Position numbers and translations under genes: made by a program. A stretch of 64,000 nucleotides of DNA from the NCBI RefSeq assembly GCF_003355475.1, contig NZ_CP031356.1, forward strand, positions 1 through 64,000, read 5' to 3'. Under the pieces are notes generated by a model that was not told the origin of the DNA, searched no databases, and was given only the letters and a program-made list of their open reading frames with translations. Below, one piece after another: positions 41,140-49,276 of this stretch (position 1 is the first letter of the stretch; the number at the start of each line of letters is the position of its first letter). The DNA comes from Brachybacterium saurashtrense (GTDB taxonomy: Bacteria > Actinomycetota > Actinomycetes > Actinomycetales > Dermabacteraceae).

Positions 41140-42368
41140 GCGCCCGCACCGTCACCGTGCACGACAAGTCCTTCCCGCCCTCCCTGCACGGCAGGGACGC
41201 CACCGACCTCGACGTACCGCTGGGAGAGCTGTCCACCCCGCTGCTCGTCCTGGACGGGCCCGCGATGGCGCACAATCTGCAGGTCATGGCCGACTGGTCG
41301 GCCGCGCGCGGGCTCGAGCTGATGCCCCACGGCAAGACGACCATGGCGCCCGTGCTCTGGCGCCGTCAGCTCGAGGCGGGCGCCGTCGGCATCACCGTCG
41401 CGACCGGCTGGCAGGCCGAGGTGGCGCTGCGCGCCGGGGTGCCGACGGTGCAGATCGCGAACATGTGCCTGGACCCGGCGCTGCTGCGCACCCTCGCCGC
41501 GCATCTCGCCGAGCATCCCGCACAGGAGCTCGTGTGCTGGGCGGACTCCCTCGCGGCGGTGCGCCTCATGGAGGCCGCGCTGCCGGCCGGGGCCCGGATC
41601 GGGGTGCTGGTCGAGCTCGGCGCGGCCGCCGGGCGCACCGGTGTCCGCGACGAGCAGCTCGCCCTCGAGATCGCCCGCGCGATCGCGGACTCGGACCGGC
41701 TCGTGCTGCGGGGCGTCTCCGGCTACGAGGGGGCGCTGGGCCACGACCGCTCCGAGGCGGCGCTCGAGGCGGTGCGGACGTACTGCGCGCGCCTGGCCGC
41801 GCTCGGCCGGGAGGTCGCCCCGCTGGTGGACGGCCCCGCCTGGGTCACCGCCGGCGGCAGCGCCTACCCGGACCTCGTCGCCGCCGCGATCGCCGGCATC
41901 GAGGGGACCCGCGCGATCCTCCGCTCCGGCGCGTACATCGTCCACGACAGCGTGTTCTACCGGGGCATCTCGCCGCTGGACCGCGACCGCGGCCTCGCCG
42001 AGCGGGAGGCGCTGCTGCCCGCCATGCGCGCCCACGCCCGCGTCCTCTCCCAGCCCGAGCCGGGCCTCGCCCTGCTCGACGCCGGCAAGCGCGACGTCCC
42101 CTACGACGAGGGCCTGCCCGTCCCGCTCGCCGTCGCCGCGGAGCTCGGCGGGCAGGAGCGGCCGTTCCCCGCGGAGGCGCGCGCCGAGATCACCGCGCTC
42201 AACGACCAGCACGCCTTCCTGCACTGGGAGGGCGAGGCACCCGTCGCGATCGGCGACGTGGTCACGCTCGGCCTCTCCCACCCCTGCACCGCCTTCGACA
42301 AGTGGCGGCTGATCCCGGTGGTGGACGCCGACGGGATCGTGCGCGAGGCGGTCGAGACGCTGTTCTGA
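41136..42368 (+). CDS. D-serine dehydratase/D-threonine aldolase-like PLP enzyme (alanine racemase fold)
   Basis: This 410-residue fold-type III PLP protein has the PLP-binding Lys in ELMPHGKTTMAPVLW, the barrel segment GVSGYEGALGHD and a C-terminal DSD-like domain with the zinc ligands His and Cys in LSHPCTAFDKW. Eukaryotic-type D-serine dehydratase uses the same His/Cys pair. It would deaminate or cleave a D-hydroxy-amino acid such as D-serine, D-threonine or D-glucosaminate-like compounds. ATG 41136 overlaps the aldolase stop. Confidence 0.88.
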   Translation: MSARTVTVHDKSFPPSLHGRDATDLDVPLGELSTPLLVLDGPAMAHNLQVMADWSAARGLELMPHGKTTMAPVLWRRQLEAGAVGITVATGWQAEVALRAGVPTVQIANMCLDPALLRTLAAHLAEHPAQELVCWADSLAAVRLMEAALPAGARIGVLVELGAAAGRTGVRDEQLALEIARAIADSDRLVLRGVSGYEGALGHDRSEAALEAVRTYCARLAALGREVAPLVDGPAWVTAGGSAYPDLVAAAIAGIEGTRAILRSGAYIVHDSVFYRGISPLDRDRGLAEREALLPAMRAHARVLSQPEPGLALLDAGKRDVPYDEGLPVPLAVAAELGGQERPFPAEARAEITALNDQHAFLHWEGEAPVAIGDVVTLGLSHPCTAFDKWRLIPVVDADGIVREAVETLF

Positions 42369-42386
42369 GGGCGCGGAGCTCGGTGC

Positions 42387-43568
42387 TCATCCTCTGAAGA
42401 AGGCCTTGAGACGATCCCAGAGCCTCAGCTTCTGTGGGGCGGCGGGATCAGCAGGCGCTGTCTCAGGGTGCTCAGTACTGGAGTGAGAGCTGGGGTTCGT
42501 GCCGTGCGGCTCGTCCGACTGCGCTCCGGCAGAGGACCCGTCGTCGATGGAGACGTCAGCCCCGTAGTTGGCCTCAGCTCCGCGGTCGGTCTCGTCGCTG
42601 CGTGCGCCGTGGAGGAGGTCCCGTGCAGCGTTCTCCGTGAGCGCCGCGGTATGTGCCGCCTCCAACTGAGCTTTCTGCTCGCGCTCCTGTCGTTGGCGTT
42701 CCGCGGCGGCGGCCTGCTCGATTGCGCGTGCCTTGCGCCTCGTCTCAACCGCCTCGAGATCCTCCTTCAACACCCACCCCGACCACACTCGTCCCCCATC
42801 GGACAGCCCGAGGAGCTTCTTCTTCGGCTGCCAGACGCGCCGACCCTCGAACAGCTCCTTCAGGAACCTGCGCGCGGAATAGTTTCCTGCCGGGACGAGC
42901 TCGAAGCCACCTCGTCCCCGGACCCAGATCGTCGCCCCGAACTTCACCACCGACGGGGAGGGGCACGATGACGTCCAGGGGCTCTTGAGCTCGTTGCCGT
43001 CCTCGTCCTGGTACCTGACGCGGAGCGCCGGGAACCTGAACACTGGATCATCCGTGGAGAGCTTGGCCGACTCGGGGAAGAGCCACAGAGTCTCCATTCC
43101 TCGCTGTTTGCGCTGGTCGATCCTGGCGGCGAAATCGGTGTTGTGCTTCTGCACTTCGAGTGCATAGGGAGGGGAGCTATCAACCCTGATGTCCGTGTAA
43201 TCTGTCTCCATGGTTGCGTCGATCCCCAGGTCCTCGCAGATCTTGAGGAGCATCATCTGCAGCCAGAGATGCTCGTCGGTCATCGGACCGCCGCCGTCGC
43301 CGCGCCCCGCGAGGTGACCGCAGTCCTGGCTTCCGTCTTTTACGCGGAGGAATCGCGTTCCCGTCGTGTTCGTGAGCTCGACGGGAGACAATCCCTGCGA
43401 ACAGCCGTCCACCGGACACACGAGAGGTGGCCTCGGCCGGGTGTATATCAGAGCCCAGTCGTCTCCGTGACGGACGTCGACGATTCGACCGCTCTCCCGC
43501 AGGCGCGCGTAGCGCTTCATCGTCTGCTTCTGCCCAGCAGCATGCCCGTGCGACGTTGAATGTGCCAT
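42387..43568 (-). CDS. CoiA-like protein (zinc-binding head plus PD-(D/E)XK-type nuclease core)
   Basis: This 393-residue protein opens with PPLVCPVDGCSQGL and DCGHLAG, a Cys/His cluster that could bind zinc. It continues TDEHLWLQMMLLKICEDLGI, IRVDSSPPYALEVQKHNTDF and QRGMETLWLFPES. The D...E-x-Q arrangement (IRVD, LEVQ) and the preceding EHLWL helix match CoiA/competence-type nuclease cores. The C-terminal half is a charged coiled coil (residues about 270-310) and an acidic linker, ending in an amphipathic RLWDRLKAFFRG. It diverges from a GTPase gene across a shared palindrome. A role in nucleic-acid defence or uptake is possible but unproven. Confidence 0.6.
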   Translation of the reverse strand: MAHSTSHGHAAGQKQTMKRYARLRESGRIVDVRHGDDWALIYTRPRPPLVCPVDGCSQGLSPVELTNTTGTRFLRVKDGSQDCGHLAGRGDGGGPMTDEHLWLQMMLLKICEDLGIDATMETDYTDIRVDSSPPYALEVQKHNTDFAARIDQRKQRGMETLWLFPESAKLSTDDPVFRFPALRVRYQDEDGNELKSPWTSSCPSPSVVKFGATIWVRGRGGFELVPAGNYSARRFLKELFEGRRVWQPKKKLLGLSDGGRVWSGWVLKEDLEAVETRRKARAIEQAAAAERQRQEREQKAQLEAAHTAALTENAARDLLHGARSDETDRGAEANYGADVSIDDGSSAGAQSDEPHGTNPSSHSSTEHPETAPADPAAPQKLRLWDRLKAFFRG

Positions 43569-43577
43569 GAGCTACAT

Positions 43578-43596
43578 AGTTGTCGGTGGGTCCGAC
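43578..43596. promoter_or_regulatory. Palindrome TTGTCGG-TGGGT-CCGACAA between divergent genes
   Basis: Perfect 7-bp arms, 10 bases from the CoiA-like start. A possible -10 for the GTPase gene, TATCAT, lies at 43607-43612. It is likely an operator controlling one or both directions; no dedicated regulator gene is adjacent. Confidence 0.55.
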
Positions 43597-43679
43597 AATC
43601 GACGGCTGTATCATGGGCACCGGCAGACAGTCCCGCAGGGACGACCCCTGCCTGGACGGCGACGCGCGGTGCACGGGGG

Positions 43680-44891
43680 ATGGCAACGGGTGTCAGCCTG
43701 GAGATCTACGATGCAGACATGCCATCGAAGAGGGTTGAACAGCACATCGCGGTTTTCGGCGAGAGCGGGAGCGGGAAGACCGTCCTCCTGTCCTCCTTCT
43801 TCGGGTCGATGAAGGAATCGGGTCATCTCGAGGACAGTCGGTTCACCCTGATCGCGGACAAGCCCGCGCAGGGCACGCAGCTCCTCCAGCGCTACTACCT
43901 CATGCGTGACCGAGCGGAGACTCCTGAGAGCAACAAATACAGCTCTTCCTCCTACCCCTTCAGTCTGAGGCCGAAGAACAAGCCCGCCGGCAAGTGAGCG
44001 ACGAAGGGCAAGGACCCAGTCACGATCGTCTGGCACGACTACCCGGGCGAATGGCTCGAGAACGACGTGTCCGGCGAGACGGAAGCGAAGCGTCGAGTCG
44101 AGCTCTTCCGTGCCCTCCTGGAGTCAGATGTCGCTCTGCTGCTCGTTGACGGGCAGAAGCTCCTCGACCATGCCGGGGCCGAGGAGCGATACCTCGGCTC
44201 TCTCTTCGGCAGCCTCAGCAATCTCTTCTCCGTGATGCGGGATGACATCCTCGACGATGGGCAGAAGCTCGTGCAGTTCCCCCGGGTCTGGATCATCGCC
44301 CTGTCCAAGGCGGACCTGCTTCCGGAGATGACAGCCAAGTCGTTCATGGAGCTGGTGACACGGGAAACCGGAGAGCACCTCATCGAACTGCGGGACGTGC
44401 TCGCAGGCTACGTCATCGGCGACGAGGCACTCGCGGTCGGGGAGGACGCTGTCGTGCTGTCTTCCGCCAAGTTCGAACCTGGGCGGATCGATCTGGAGGC
44501 ACGGGTCGGCGTCGATCTGATGCTCCCGCTCGCAGCAGTTCTCCCGGTCGAACGACACCTCCGGTGGGCGGGCAAGAAGGAGATCCCTGCAAAGGTGGCC
44601 AAGGCGCTGGTCAGGAACTCTCAAGAGGTCTTGGGCATCCTCACCGCAGGACTCGACGTGGCGGAAAAGCTCCCGATCCCTCCGCAGGTGAAGCTGGTGG
44701 CTGAGAAGGTCGCTAAGGTGCTGAGCAGTGGCCTCGCGAGCGACTTCCTCGGGTGGACGGAGCAGAGTATCGAGGACGCCCATAGGAAAGCGGTGGAGGC
44801 CAACGATGAGGTCCGAGCCATTCTCACGGGCTTCATGCTGGACCTGAGGAAGGCTGAGCAGGACGGCGTCCTCTTGAGGGGCGATCGCTGA
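43680..44891 (+). pseudogene. TRAFAC-type GTPase interrupted by an in-frame TGA
   Basis: The frame encodes about 403 residues with the G1 P-loop in HIAVFGESGSGKTVLLSSFF. After TGA at 43995-43997 (codon 106) it continues in the same frame with G3 in TIVWHDYPGEWLEND (DxxG), G4 in IIALSKADLLPE and a G5-like VLSSAK. This is the layout of the ATP/GTP-binding proteins related to double-GTPases of biological-conflict systems (family memory, not searched). A CGA-to-TGA change is the simplest cause. The start is uncertain: ATG 43680 (GGGGG upstream) or ATG 43719. The downstream half alone lacks G1, so the protein should be dead unless the stop is read through or is an error. Confidence 0.7.
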
Positions 44892-45223
44892 TGCTGATCT
44901 GGTCCACCCGTGGGAAGCATTGGGGTCATCGTTTCCTCCGCCGAGGCGGATCGCAGGACCCTCTCGTCGATCTCGAGCGTGCTTTCTCGGGGGCGAGGGG
45001 TGCAGGTGAGACGCTCCAGCGGAGCGGGGACCTGCTCGCGCTGCGCTTCAGAGACCCTCTGCTGCGCGAGGACGAGGCGGGGCGGGTGATCATCCACGAG
45101 GTGATCACTGACGATCCGTCCGTGCGGGACGCCGCGACCCTCCAGGACGGGATCGCTGCTGTCTGGCCGATGTTGGAGGAGGACTATGCGAAGGTCTGGG
45201 ACTCCTTGGAGCCACCGGCCTGA
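44891..45223 (+). CDS. Small partner protein coupled to the GTPase, unknown function
   Basis: This 110-residue protein reads MLIWSTRGKHWGHRFLRRGG, with DLLALRFRDPLLREDEAGRV and AVWPMLEEDYAKVWDSL. Its ATG shares a base with the GTPase stop (TGATG), so the two are translated together. I do not recognise a named family, but the tight coupling marks it as a dedicated partner, possibly an effector or specificity factor. Confidence 0.7.
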   Translation: MLIWSTRGKHWGHRFLRRGGSQDPLVDLERAFSGARGAGETLQRSGDLLALRFRDPLLREDEAGRVIIHEVITDDPSVRDAATLQDGIAAVWPMLEEDYAKVWDSLEPPA

Positions 45224-45249
45224 GGCGGCAGAGCGGGCAGGCAGTATCG

Positions 45250-45289
45250 CGGGGCAGGAGCGGCCAGTCCTCCTGGCGCTCCCGCCCCG
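45250..45289. terminator. Bidirectional hairpin after the GTPase partner gene
   Basis: CGGGGCAGGAGCGGCCA pairs with TGGCGCTCCCGCCCCG apart from one mismatch and one bulge. It lies between convergent genes ending at 45223 and 45305. Confidence 0.65.
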
Positions 45290-45304
45290 CGGCGGGTCAT
45301 GGCG

Positions 45305-46192
45305 TCACCGCCCGGCGAGCGCGCCTCCGATCCCGCCCACGCTGAAGTACTTGTTCAGCACGGCGAAGACGAGCGCGGGCGGGAGCAGCATGATCACCGA
45401 CACCGCCATCACCGGGCCCCAGTCGGTCGCGTTCTGCTGGAAGAAGGTCTGCAGACCGATCGGGAGGGTGAACACGTTGCTCGAGCGCAGGAACACCAGC
45501 GCCACGAGGTAGTCGTTCCAGGCGAGGAGGAAGGCGAAGATCGCGGTGGAGAGAATCCCGGGCAGGGAGTTCCGCAGCACGATCCGCAGGAAGGACCCGA
45601 AGACGGAGCATCCGTCTACCCAGGCGGCCTCCTCGAGAGCCGACGGGATCGAATCGAAGTAGGCCGCCATCATCCACGTCGCGACAGCGAGCGTCGAGGA
45701 GACGTACACGATGGTCAGGCCCAGGAGGTTGTCTGCGAGCCCGAGCCGTGCGAAGAGCACGAACAGCGGGATCACCGCCGTGATCACCGGGAGGGACTGG
45801 ATCACGAAAAGCAGCAGCGAATAGCTCGCGACCGCCCGGCCCCGCCCGCGGGAGAGGACGTAGCCAGCCGGCGCGGCGACGATCACGGAGACTGCGACGG
45901 TCGCGAGCGCGACGCCGAGGCTGTTCATCAGCCACACCAGCACGTCGGTACGGGTCAGCACCGTCGTGAAGTTCTCCAGCGTGAGCCAGCTCGTCGTGGC
46001 GCTGGTCGCCGCAGGGCGCAGGGAGAGGAGCACGGTGGCGAGGATCGGCAGCAGCACCACGAAGGAGATCGCCGACAGGGCGGCGAAGCGCCACCACTGT
46101 CCGCGCTGCTCACGATCCCGGGCGGTGATCCGGACGGCGACTGCGGGGCGGGCCGGGGCCGCCGCGGTGCGGGGGAGGGCTGTGGTGCTCAT
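45305..46192 (-). CDS. Sugar ABC transporter permease, MalG type (second operon)
   Basis: This 295-residue permease has six helices, with the EAA loop SALEEAAWVDGCSVFGSFLRIVL and the C-terminal NKYFSVGGIGGALAG. ATG 46192 overlaps the MalF-type stop. It is the last gene of an operon that starts with a Gfo/Idh/MocA oxidoreductase. No ATPase is encoded nearby. Confidence 0.93.
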   Translation of the reverse strand: MSTTALPRTAAAPARPAVAVRITARDREQRGQWWRFAALSAISFVVLLPILATVLLSLRPAATSATTSWLTLENFTTVLTRTDVLVWLMNSLGVALATVAVSVIVAAPAGYVLSRGRGRAVASYSLLLFVIQSLPVITAVIPLFVLFARLGLADNLLGLTIVYVSSTLAVATWMMAAYFDSIPSALEEAAWVDGCSVFGSFLRIVLRNSLPGILSTAIFAFLLAWNDYLVALVFLRSSNVFTLPIGLQTFFQQNATDWGPVMAVSVIMLLPPALVFAVLNKYFSVGGIGGALAGR

Positions 46193-47106
46193 GCGACATC
46201 GGCCTTTCGGATCTGGCGGTACAGGACCGTGGAGACGACGACCAGCACCAGCGTCATGAGGAACGCGATCGCGACACCGGGGCCGGTGCGCATGTCCTGG
46301 AAGACGGTGCGATAGGCGAGGACCACGAGCGAGGTCGTCGAGTCGACAGGGCCGCCGCCGGTGAGGAGGTAGATGGTGGGGAAGTCGTTCACGCAGAAGA
46401 TCGCCATGAGGATCCAGCTGATGTAGGTCGATCGTGAGATCAACGGGAGCGTGATCTGCGAGAACTGCTGCCAGCGGCTCGCGCCGTCCATCCCGGCCGC
46501 CTCGTAGACGGTGGTGTCCACCGAGGACAGCGCGGAGGAGCACATCAGCAGCATGAACGGGAAGCTGATCCACACCTTGAAGACGCACACGGTCACCGCG
46601 GCCATGAACGGATCGGCCAGGAAGTAGACCTCGCCGAGCCCCAGGAGGCGAGCGAGGGTCGGGGCGAGGCTGTCGGGTGTCCCCACCAGGAAGTTCCACG
46701 AGGTGGAGGAGACGACCACGGGAACCACCCACGGCAGCAGGAGCAGCACGCGGAACACGCTGCGTCCAGGGGTACGCAGCCGGAGCAGGAGGGCGAGTGC
46801 GAGACCGATCGCCCAGGACCCGAAGACGCCCAGCAGCGTGAACACGAGAGTGACCCCGGCGGACTTCCAGAACCGGGGGCTTGAGAGGGCGTCGGCGTAG
46901 TTCTGCAGGCCGATGAACGAGCCGTCCGCGATGAGGGAGCCGTCGCGCACCGACTGCAGTGCGGCGACGAACAGCGGGTAGGCGTTGATCAGGACGAGCA
47001 GCAGGATCGACGGCGCGATGAGTGCCATCATCGTCAGCGCGCCGCGGCGGAGCCGGGGCCGGCGTCGCCCGGCCGCGAGCGGCGCGGTGGTGGTCGGGGC
47101 GCTCAT
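46189..47106 (-). CDS. Sugar ABC transporter permease, MalF type (second operon)
   Basis: This 305-residue permease has the EAA loop TTVYEAAGMDGASRWQQFSQITLP, a basic N-terminal tail and six predicted helices. Its start overlaps the stop of the binding-protein gene (47103-47106) and its stop overlaps the MalG-type start. Confidence 0.93.
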   Translation of the reverse strand: MSAPTTTAPLAAGRRRPRLRRGALTMMALIAPSILLLVLINAYPLFVAALQSVRDGSLIADGSFIGLQNYADALSSPRFWKSAGVTLVFTLLGVFGSWAIGLALALLLRLRTPGRSVFRVLLLLPWVVPVVVSSTSWNFLVGTPDSLAPTLARLLGLGEVYFLADPFMAAVTVCVFKVWISFPFMLLMCSSALSSVDTTVYEAAGMDGASRWQQFSQITLPLISRSTYISWILMAIFCVNDFPTIYLLTGGGPVDSTTSLVVLAYRTVFQDMRTGPGVAIAFLMTLVLVVVSTVLYRQIRKADVA

Positions 47107-48419
47107 CCGGCGACCTCCTCCAGGCCGCTCTGCAGCGTGGTCAGCGCGTCCTTCGCGGAGGCCGAGCCCTGGAGGATCGTCTGGGCGAACTGTGCGAGGG
47201 CCTGGCCGCCGTCGACCGAGGCGAGCGCTGCGAACGATTCCGACTTCTGCGCCGCGTAGGTCGAGCACACGGGCACCCACTCGTCCACGATCTTCGCCCG
47301 ATTCGGCTCGGCGCGGAAGGCGTCGGAGTCCGCGATGGCGGTGAGGGCCGGCAGGGAGACGCCGACTGGCTGCTCCCAGTAGCGGTGGAGCTGGCCGAGG
47401 TAGTAGGTGAGGAACGCTTCGGACGCCTCTTGCGACGGGGTGTTCGTGTACATCATCAGGTTGTTCACGAAGTACAGGCCGGCGCGGGTCCCGCTCGTGC
47501 TTGCCAGCGGGGAGCCGACGACGAGCTCGTCGGAGACCTTCGCGACGCGCTCGGACAGGCCCGGGGTGTGGATTCCGATGGCGGCCTTGCGGTCGTTCCA
47601 CTGGGCGTCGAGGTTGTCCTGTGTGAAGGACACCGCCCCCTTGTCGACGATCCCCTCCTTCACCAGCTCGAGGACGAACTCCATCGCCTCGACGTTGGCG
47701 GGGTTCAGCGCATCGGGCGCGCCATCGGAGTCGAAAAGGCCGCCCCCGTTGTTGATCATCATCGCGACCATCGTGTGCGAGCCGAGGTTGTTCCCGGAAC
47801 CGGTACCGGTCGCGAAGCCCGAGACGCCGATCTTCTTCAGCGCGAGGCCGGCGTCGAACAGCTCGTCCCAGGTCGTGGGCTGGGAGACGCCAGCCTCCTC
47901 GAGCAGGGCGGTGTTGAACCAGAACGGGCGGACGTCGATCTGCCACGGGACGGCGACGTGGCCGTCGGGCGAGTTCAGGGTGTCCACGAGACCGTCGAGG
48001 AACTGGATGTCGGGGTCGGAGTCGAGCGCGGCGAGCACGTCGTCGGCGTAGGCGATCGCTCCCTGCTCGGCGAACTGGTACGCCTGGAACCCGGCCCCGG
48101 AGCTCACCGCCGGGCCGGTGCCGGAGGCGATCGCGGAGGCGAAGGTCTGGTAGAAGCCGTTCCACTGGATGGTCTGGTACGCGGCCTTGCCGAAGCCGTC
48201 CGCAGGGGCGTACTCGTCGATGATCTCGGAGCCGACCTCGTTGTACTCGGGAGTGCCCCAGGGCATGTCCCAGAAGGTCAGCGTCGCGGAGGCGTCACCG
48301 CCGGAGCCGCCGGAGCCGCTGGAGGAGCCGGCGATGCTGCATCCGGCGAGCCCGAGGCCGGCGGCGCCGAGTGCGGCGGCGGAGAGGACGGAACGGCGGG
48401 AGGGGGTGGGACGGGACAT
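47103..48419 (-). CDS. Sugar ABC transporter substrate-binding lipoprotein (second operon)
   Basis: This 438-residue lipoprotein has the signal SRRSVLSAAALGAAGLGLAGC with lipobox L-A-G-C and a twin-Arg-like start, then a Ser/Gly linker. The family 1 body follows (TLTFWDMPWGTPEYNEV, HVAVPWQIDVRPFWFNTALLEEAG). The ligand is probably a carbohydrate or polyol processed by the oxidoreductase of the same operon. I choose ATG 48419; the much longer upstream frame is an antisense-rich shadow of the neighbouring gene. Confidence 0.92.
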   Translation of the reverse strand: MSRPTPSRRSVLSAAALGAAGLGLAGCSIAGSSSGSGGSGGDASATLTFWDMPWGTPEYNEVGSEIIDEYAPADGFGKAAYQTIQWNGFYQTFASAIASGTGPAVSSGAGFQAYQFAEQGAIAYADDVLAALDSDPDIQFLDGLVDTLNSPDGHVAVPWQIDVRPFWFNTALLEEAGVSQPTTWDELFDAGLALKKIGVSGFATGTGSGNNLGSHTMVAMMINNGGGLFDSDGAPDALNPANVEAMEFVLELVKEGIVDKGAVSFTQDNLDAQWNDRKAAIGIHTPGLSERVAKVSDELVVGSPLASTSGTRAGLYFVNNLMMYTNTPSQEASEAFLTYYLGQLHRYWEQPVGVSLPALTAIADSDAFRAEPNRAKIVDEWVPVCSTYAAQKSESFAALASVDGGQALAQFAQTILQGSASAKDALTTLQSGLEEVAG

Positions 48420-48469
48420 GGTGGACCCGCTTTCTGCTCGTCGTCGAGCGTGGGTGTGGGGTGGTGAGG

Positions 48470-49276
48470 TCAGCGCGGGAGCGCTGCGAGGACGTCCGCG
48501 AGGACGGTGTGGGCGTGCAGAAGGCGCTCGATGTCGTCGACGGCGTCGTCGGCGTCGAGGCGGTGGACGCGCCGCCAGGCGGCGCGATGGCTGGACTCCC
48601 AGAGGGTCGGGAGCACGGTGTGACCGGTCGCGTCGGTGAGTGTGACCTCGGCGGGTCGGGCGGTGCCGGAATCGGGCAAGGTCACTTCGGCGGTGGAGGT
48701 GGCGCCGAGGACCCGCATCCGGCAGCCGTGGGTGGGGCGGAGGGTGGGGGTCAGCTGGATGGAGACGTCCCGCCCGGCGGCCCCAGCGAGGACGGTTGCG
48801 CCGCCCTCGTCCGCGTGCAGCAGCCGCGCCCGTTCGAGCGGTCCGAGGAGCGCTGCGACGGTGAGCGCCACGTCGAGGAGGGCAGTTCCGCTCCGGGCGA
48901 CGGGCCCGAGGAGGGCGTGGACCTCGAGCAGGCCGGCGCCCTCTGCGGCGGTGCGCACGGCAGGTCCTGCGGCCTCGAGCGCAGGGTTCCCGGCCCATGG
49001 CAGGTCCAGGAGCAGACGGGAACCGGCCGGGTCCTCGGCGAGGACGCGGGCTCGCTCCTGCTCCTCGGCCTCGAGGGGGGCGGGGGACTGGACGAGGACG
49101 GTCTGCCCTGCGTCAAGCGCTGTCGTGGCGTGGCCGAGCCATCCGGGGGCGCCGTCCAGGACCTGCACCTGGGCGTCGCGCTCCGTGGATGCGGCGGTGA
49201 AGGAGACGGGCAGGGAGGCGAGCACGGCGTCGGCCCCGATGGCTCCCGGTGCGGCGTGGATGTTCAGGGTGCTCAT
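48470..49276 (-). CDS. Unknown protein coupled to the Gfo/Idh/MocA oxidoreductase
   Basis: This 268-residue protein reads LLDLPWAGNPALEAAGPAVRTA and GTALLDVALTVAALLGPLERARLLHADEGGATVLAGAAG. This loosely resembles the C-terminal half of Gfo/Idh/MocA oxidoreductases, yet no GxGxxG nucleotide motif or EKP motif is present. It may be a degenerate, non-catalytic relative or partner of the enzyme encoded upstream. Its ATG overlaps that gene's stop by 4 nt. No family is firmly recognised. Confidence 0.7.
   Translation of the reverse strand: MSTLNIHAAPGAIGADAVLASLPVSFTAASTERDAQVQVLDGAPGWLGHATTALDAGQTVLVQSPAPLEAEEQERARVLAEDPAGSRLLLDLPWAGNPALEAAGPAVRTAAEGAGLLEVHALLGPVARSGTALLDVALTVAALLGPLERARLLHADEGGATVLAGAAGRDVSIQLTPTLRPTHGCRMRVLGATSTAEVTLPDSGTARPAEVTLTDATGHTVLPTLWESSHRAAWRRVHRLDADDAVDDIERLLHAHTVLADVLAALPR

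Noticed and set aside
48420..48998. Upstream extension of the second binding protein frame
   Set aside because: Low-complexity Arg/Pro-rich shadow of the neighbouring gene; the signal peptide with lipobox starts at 48419.
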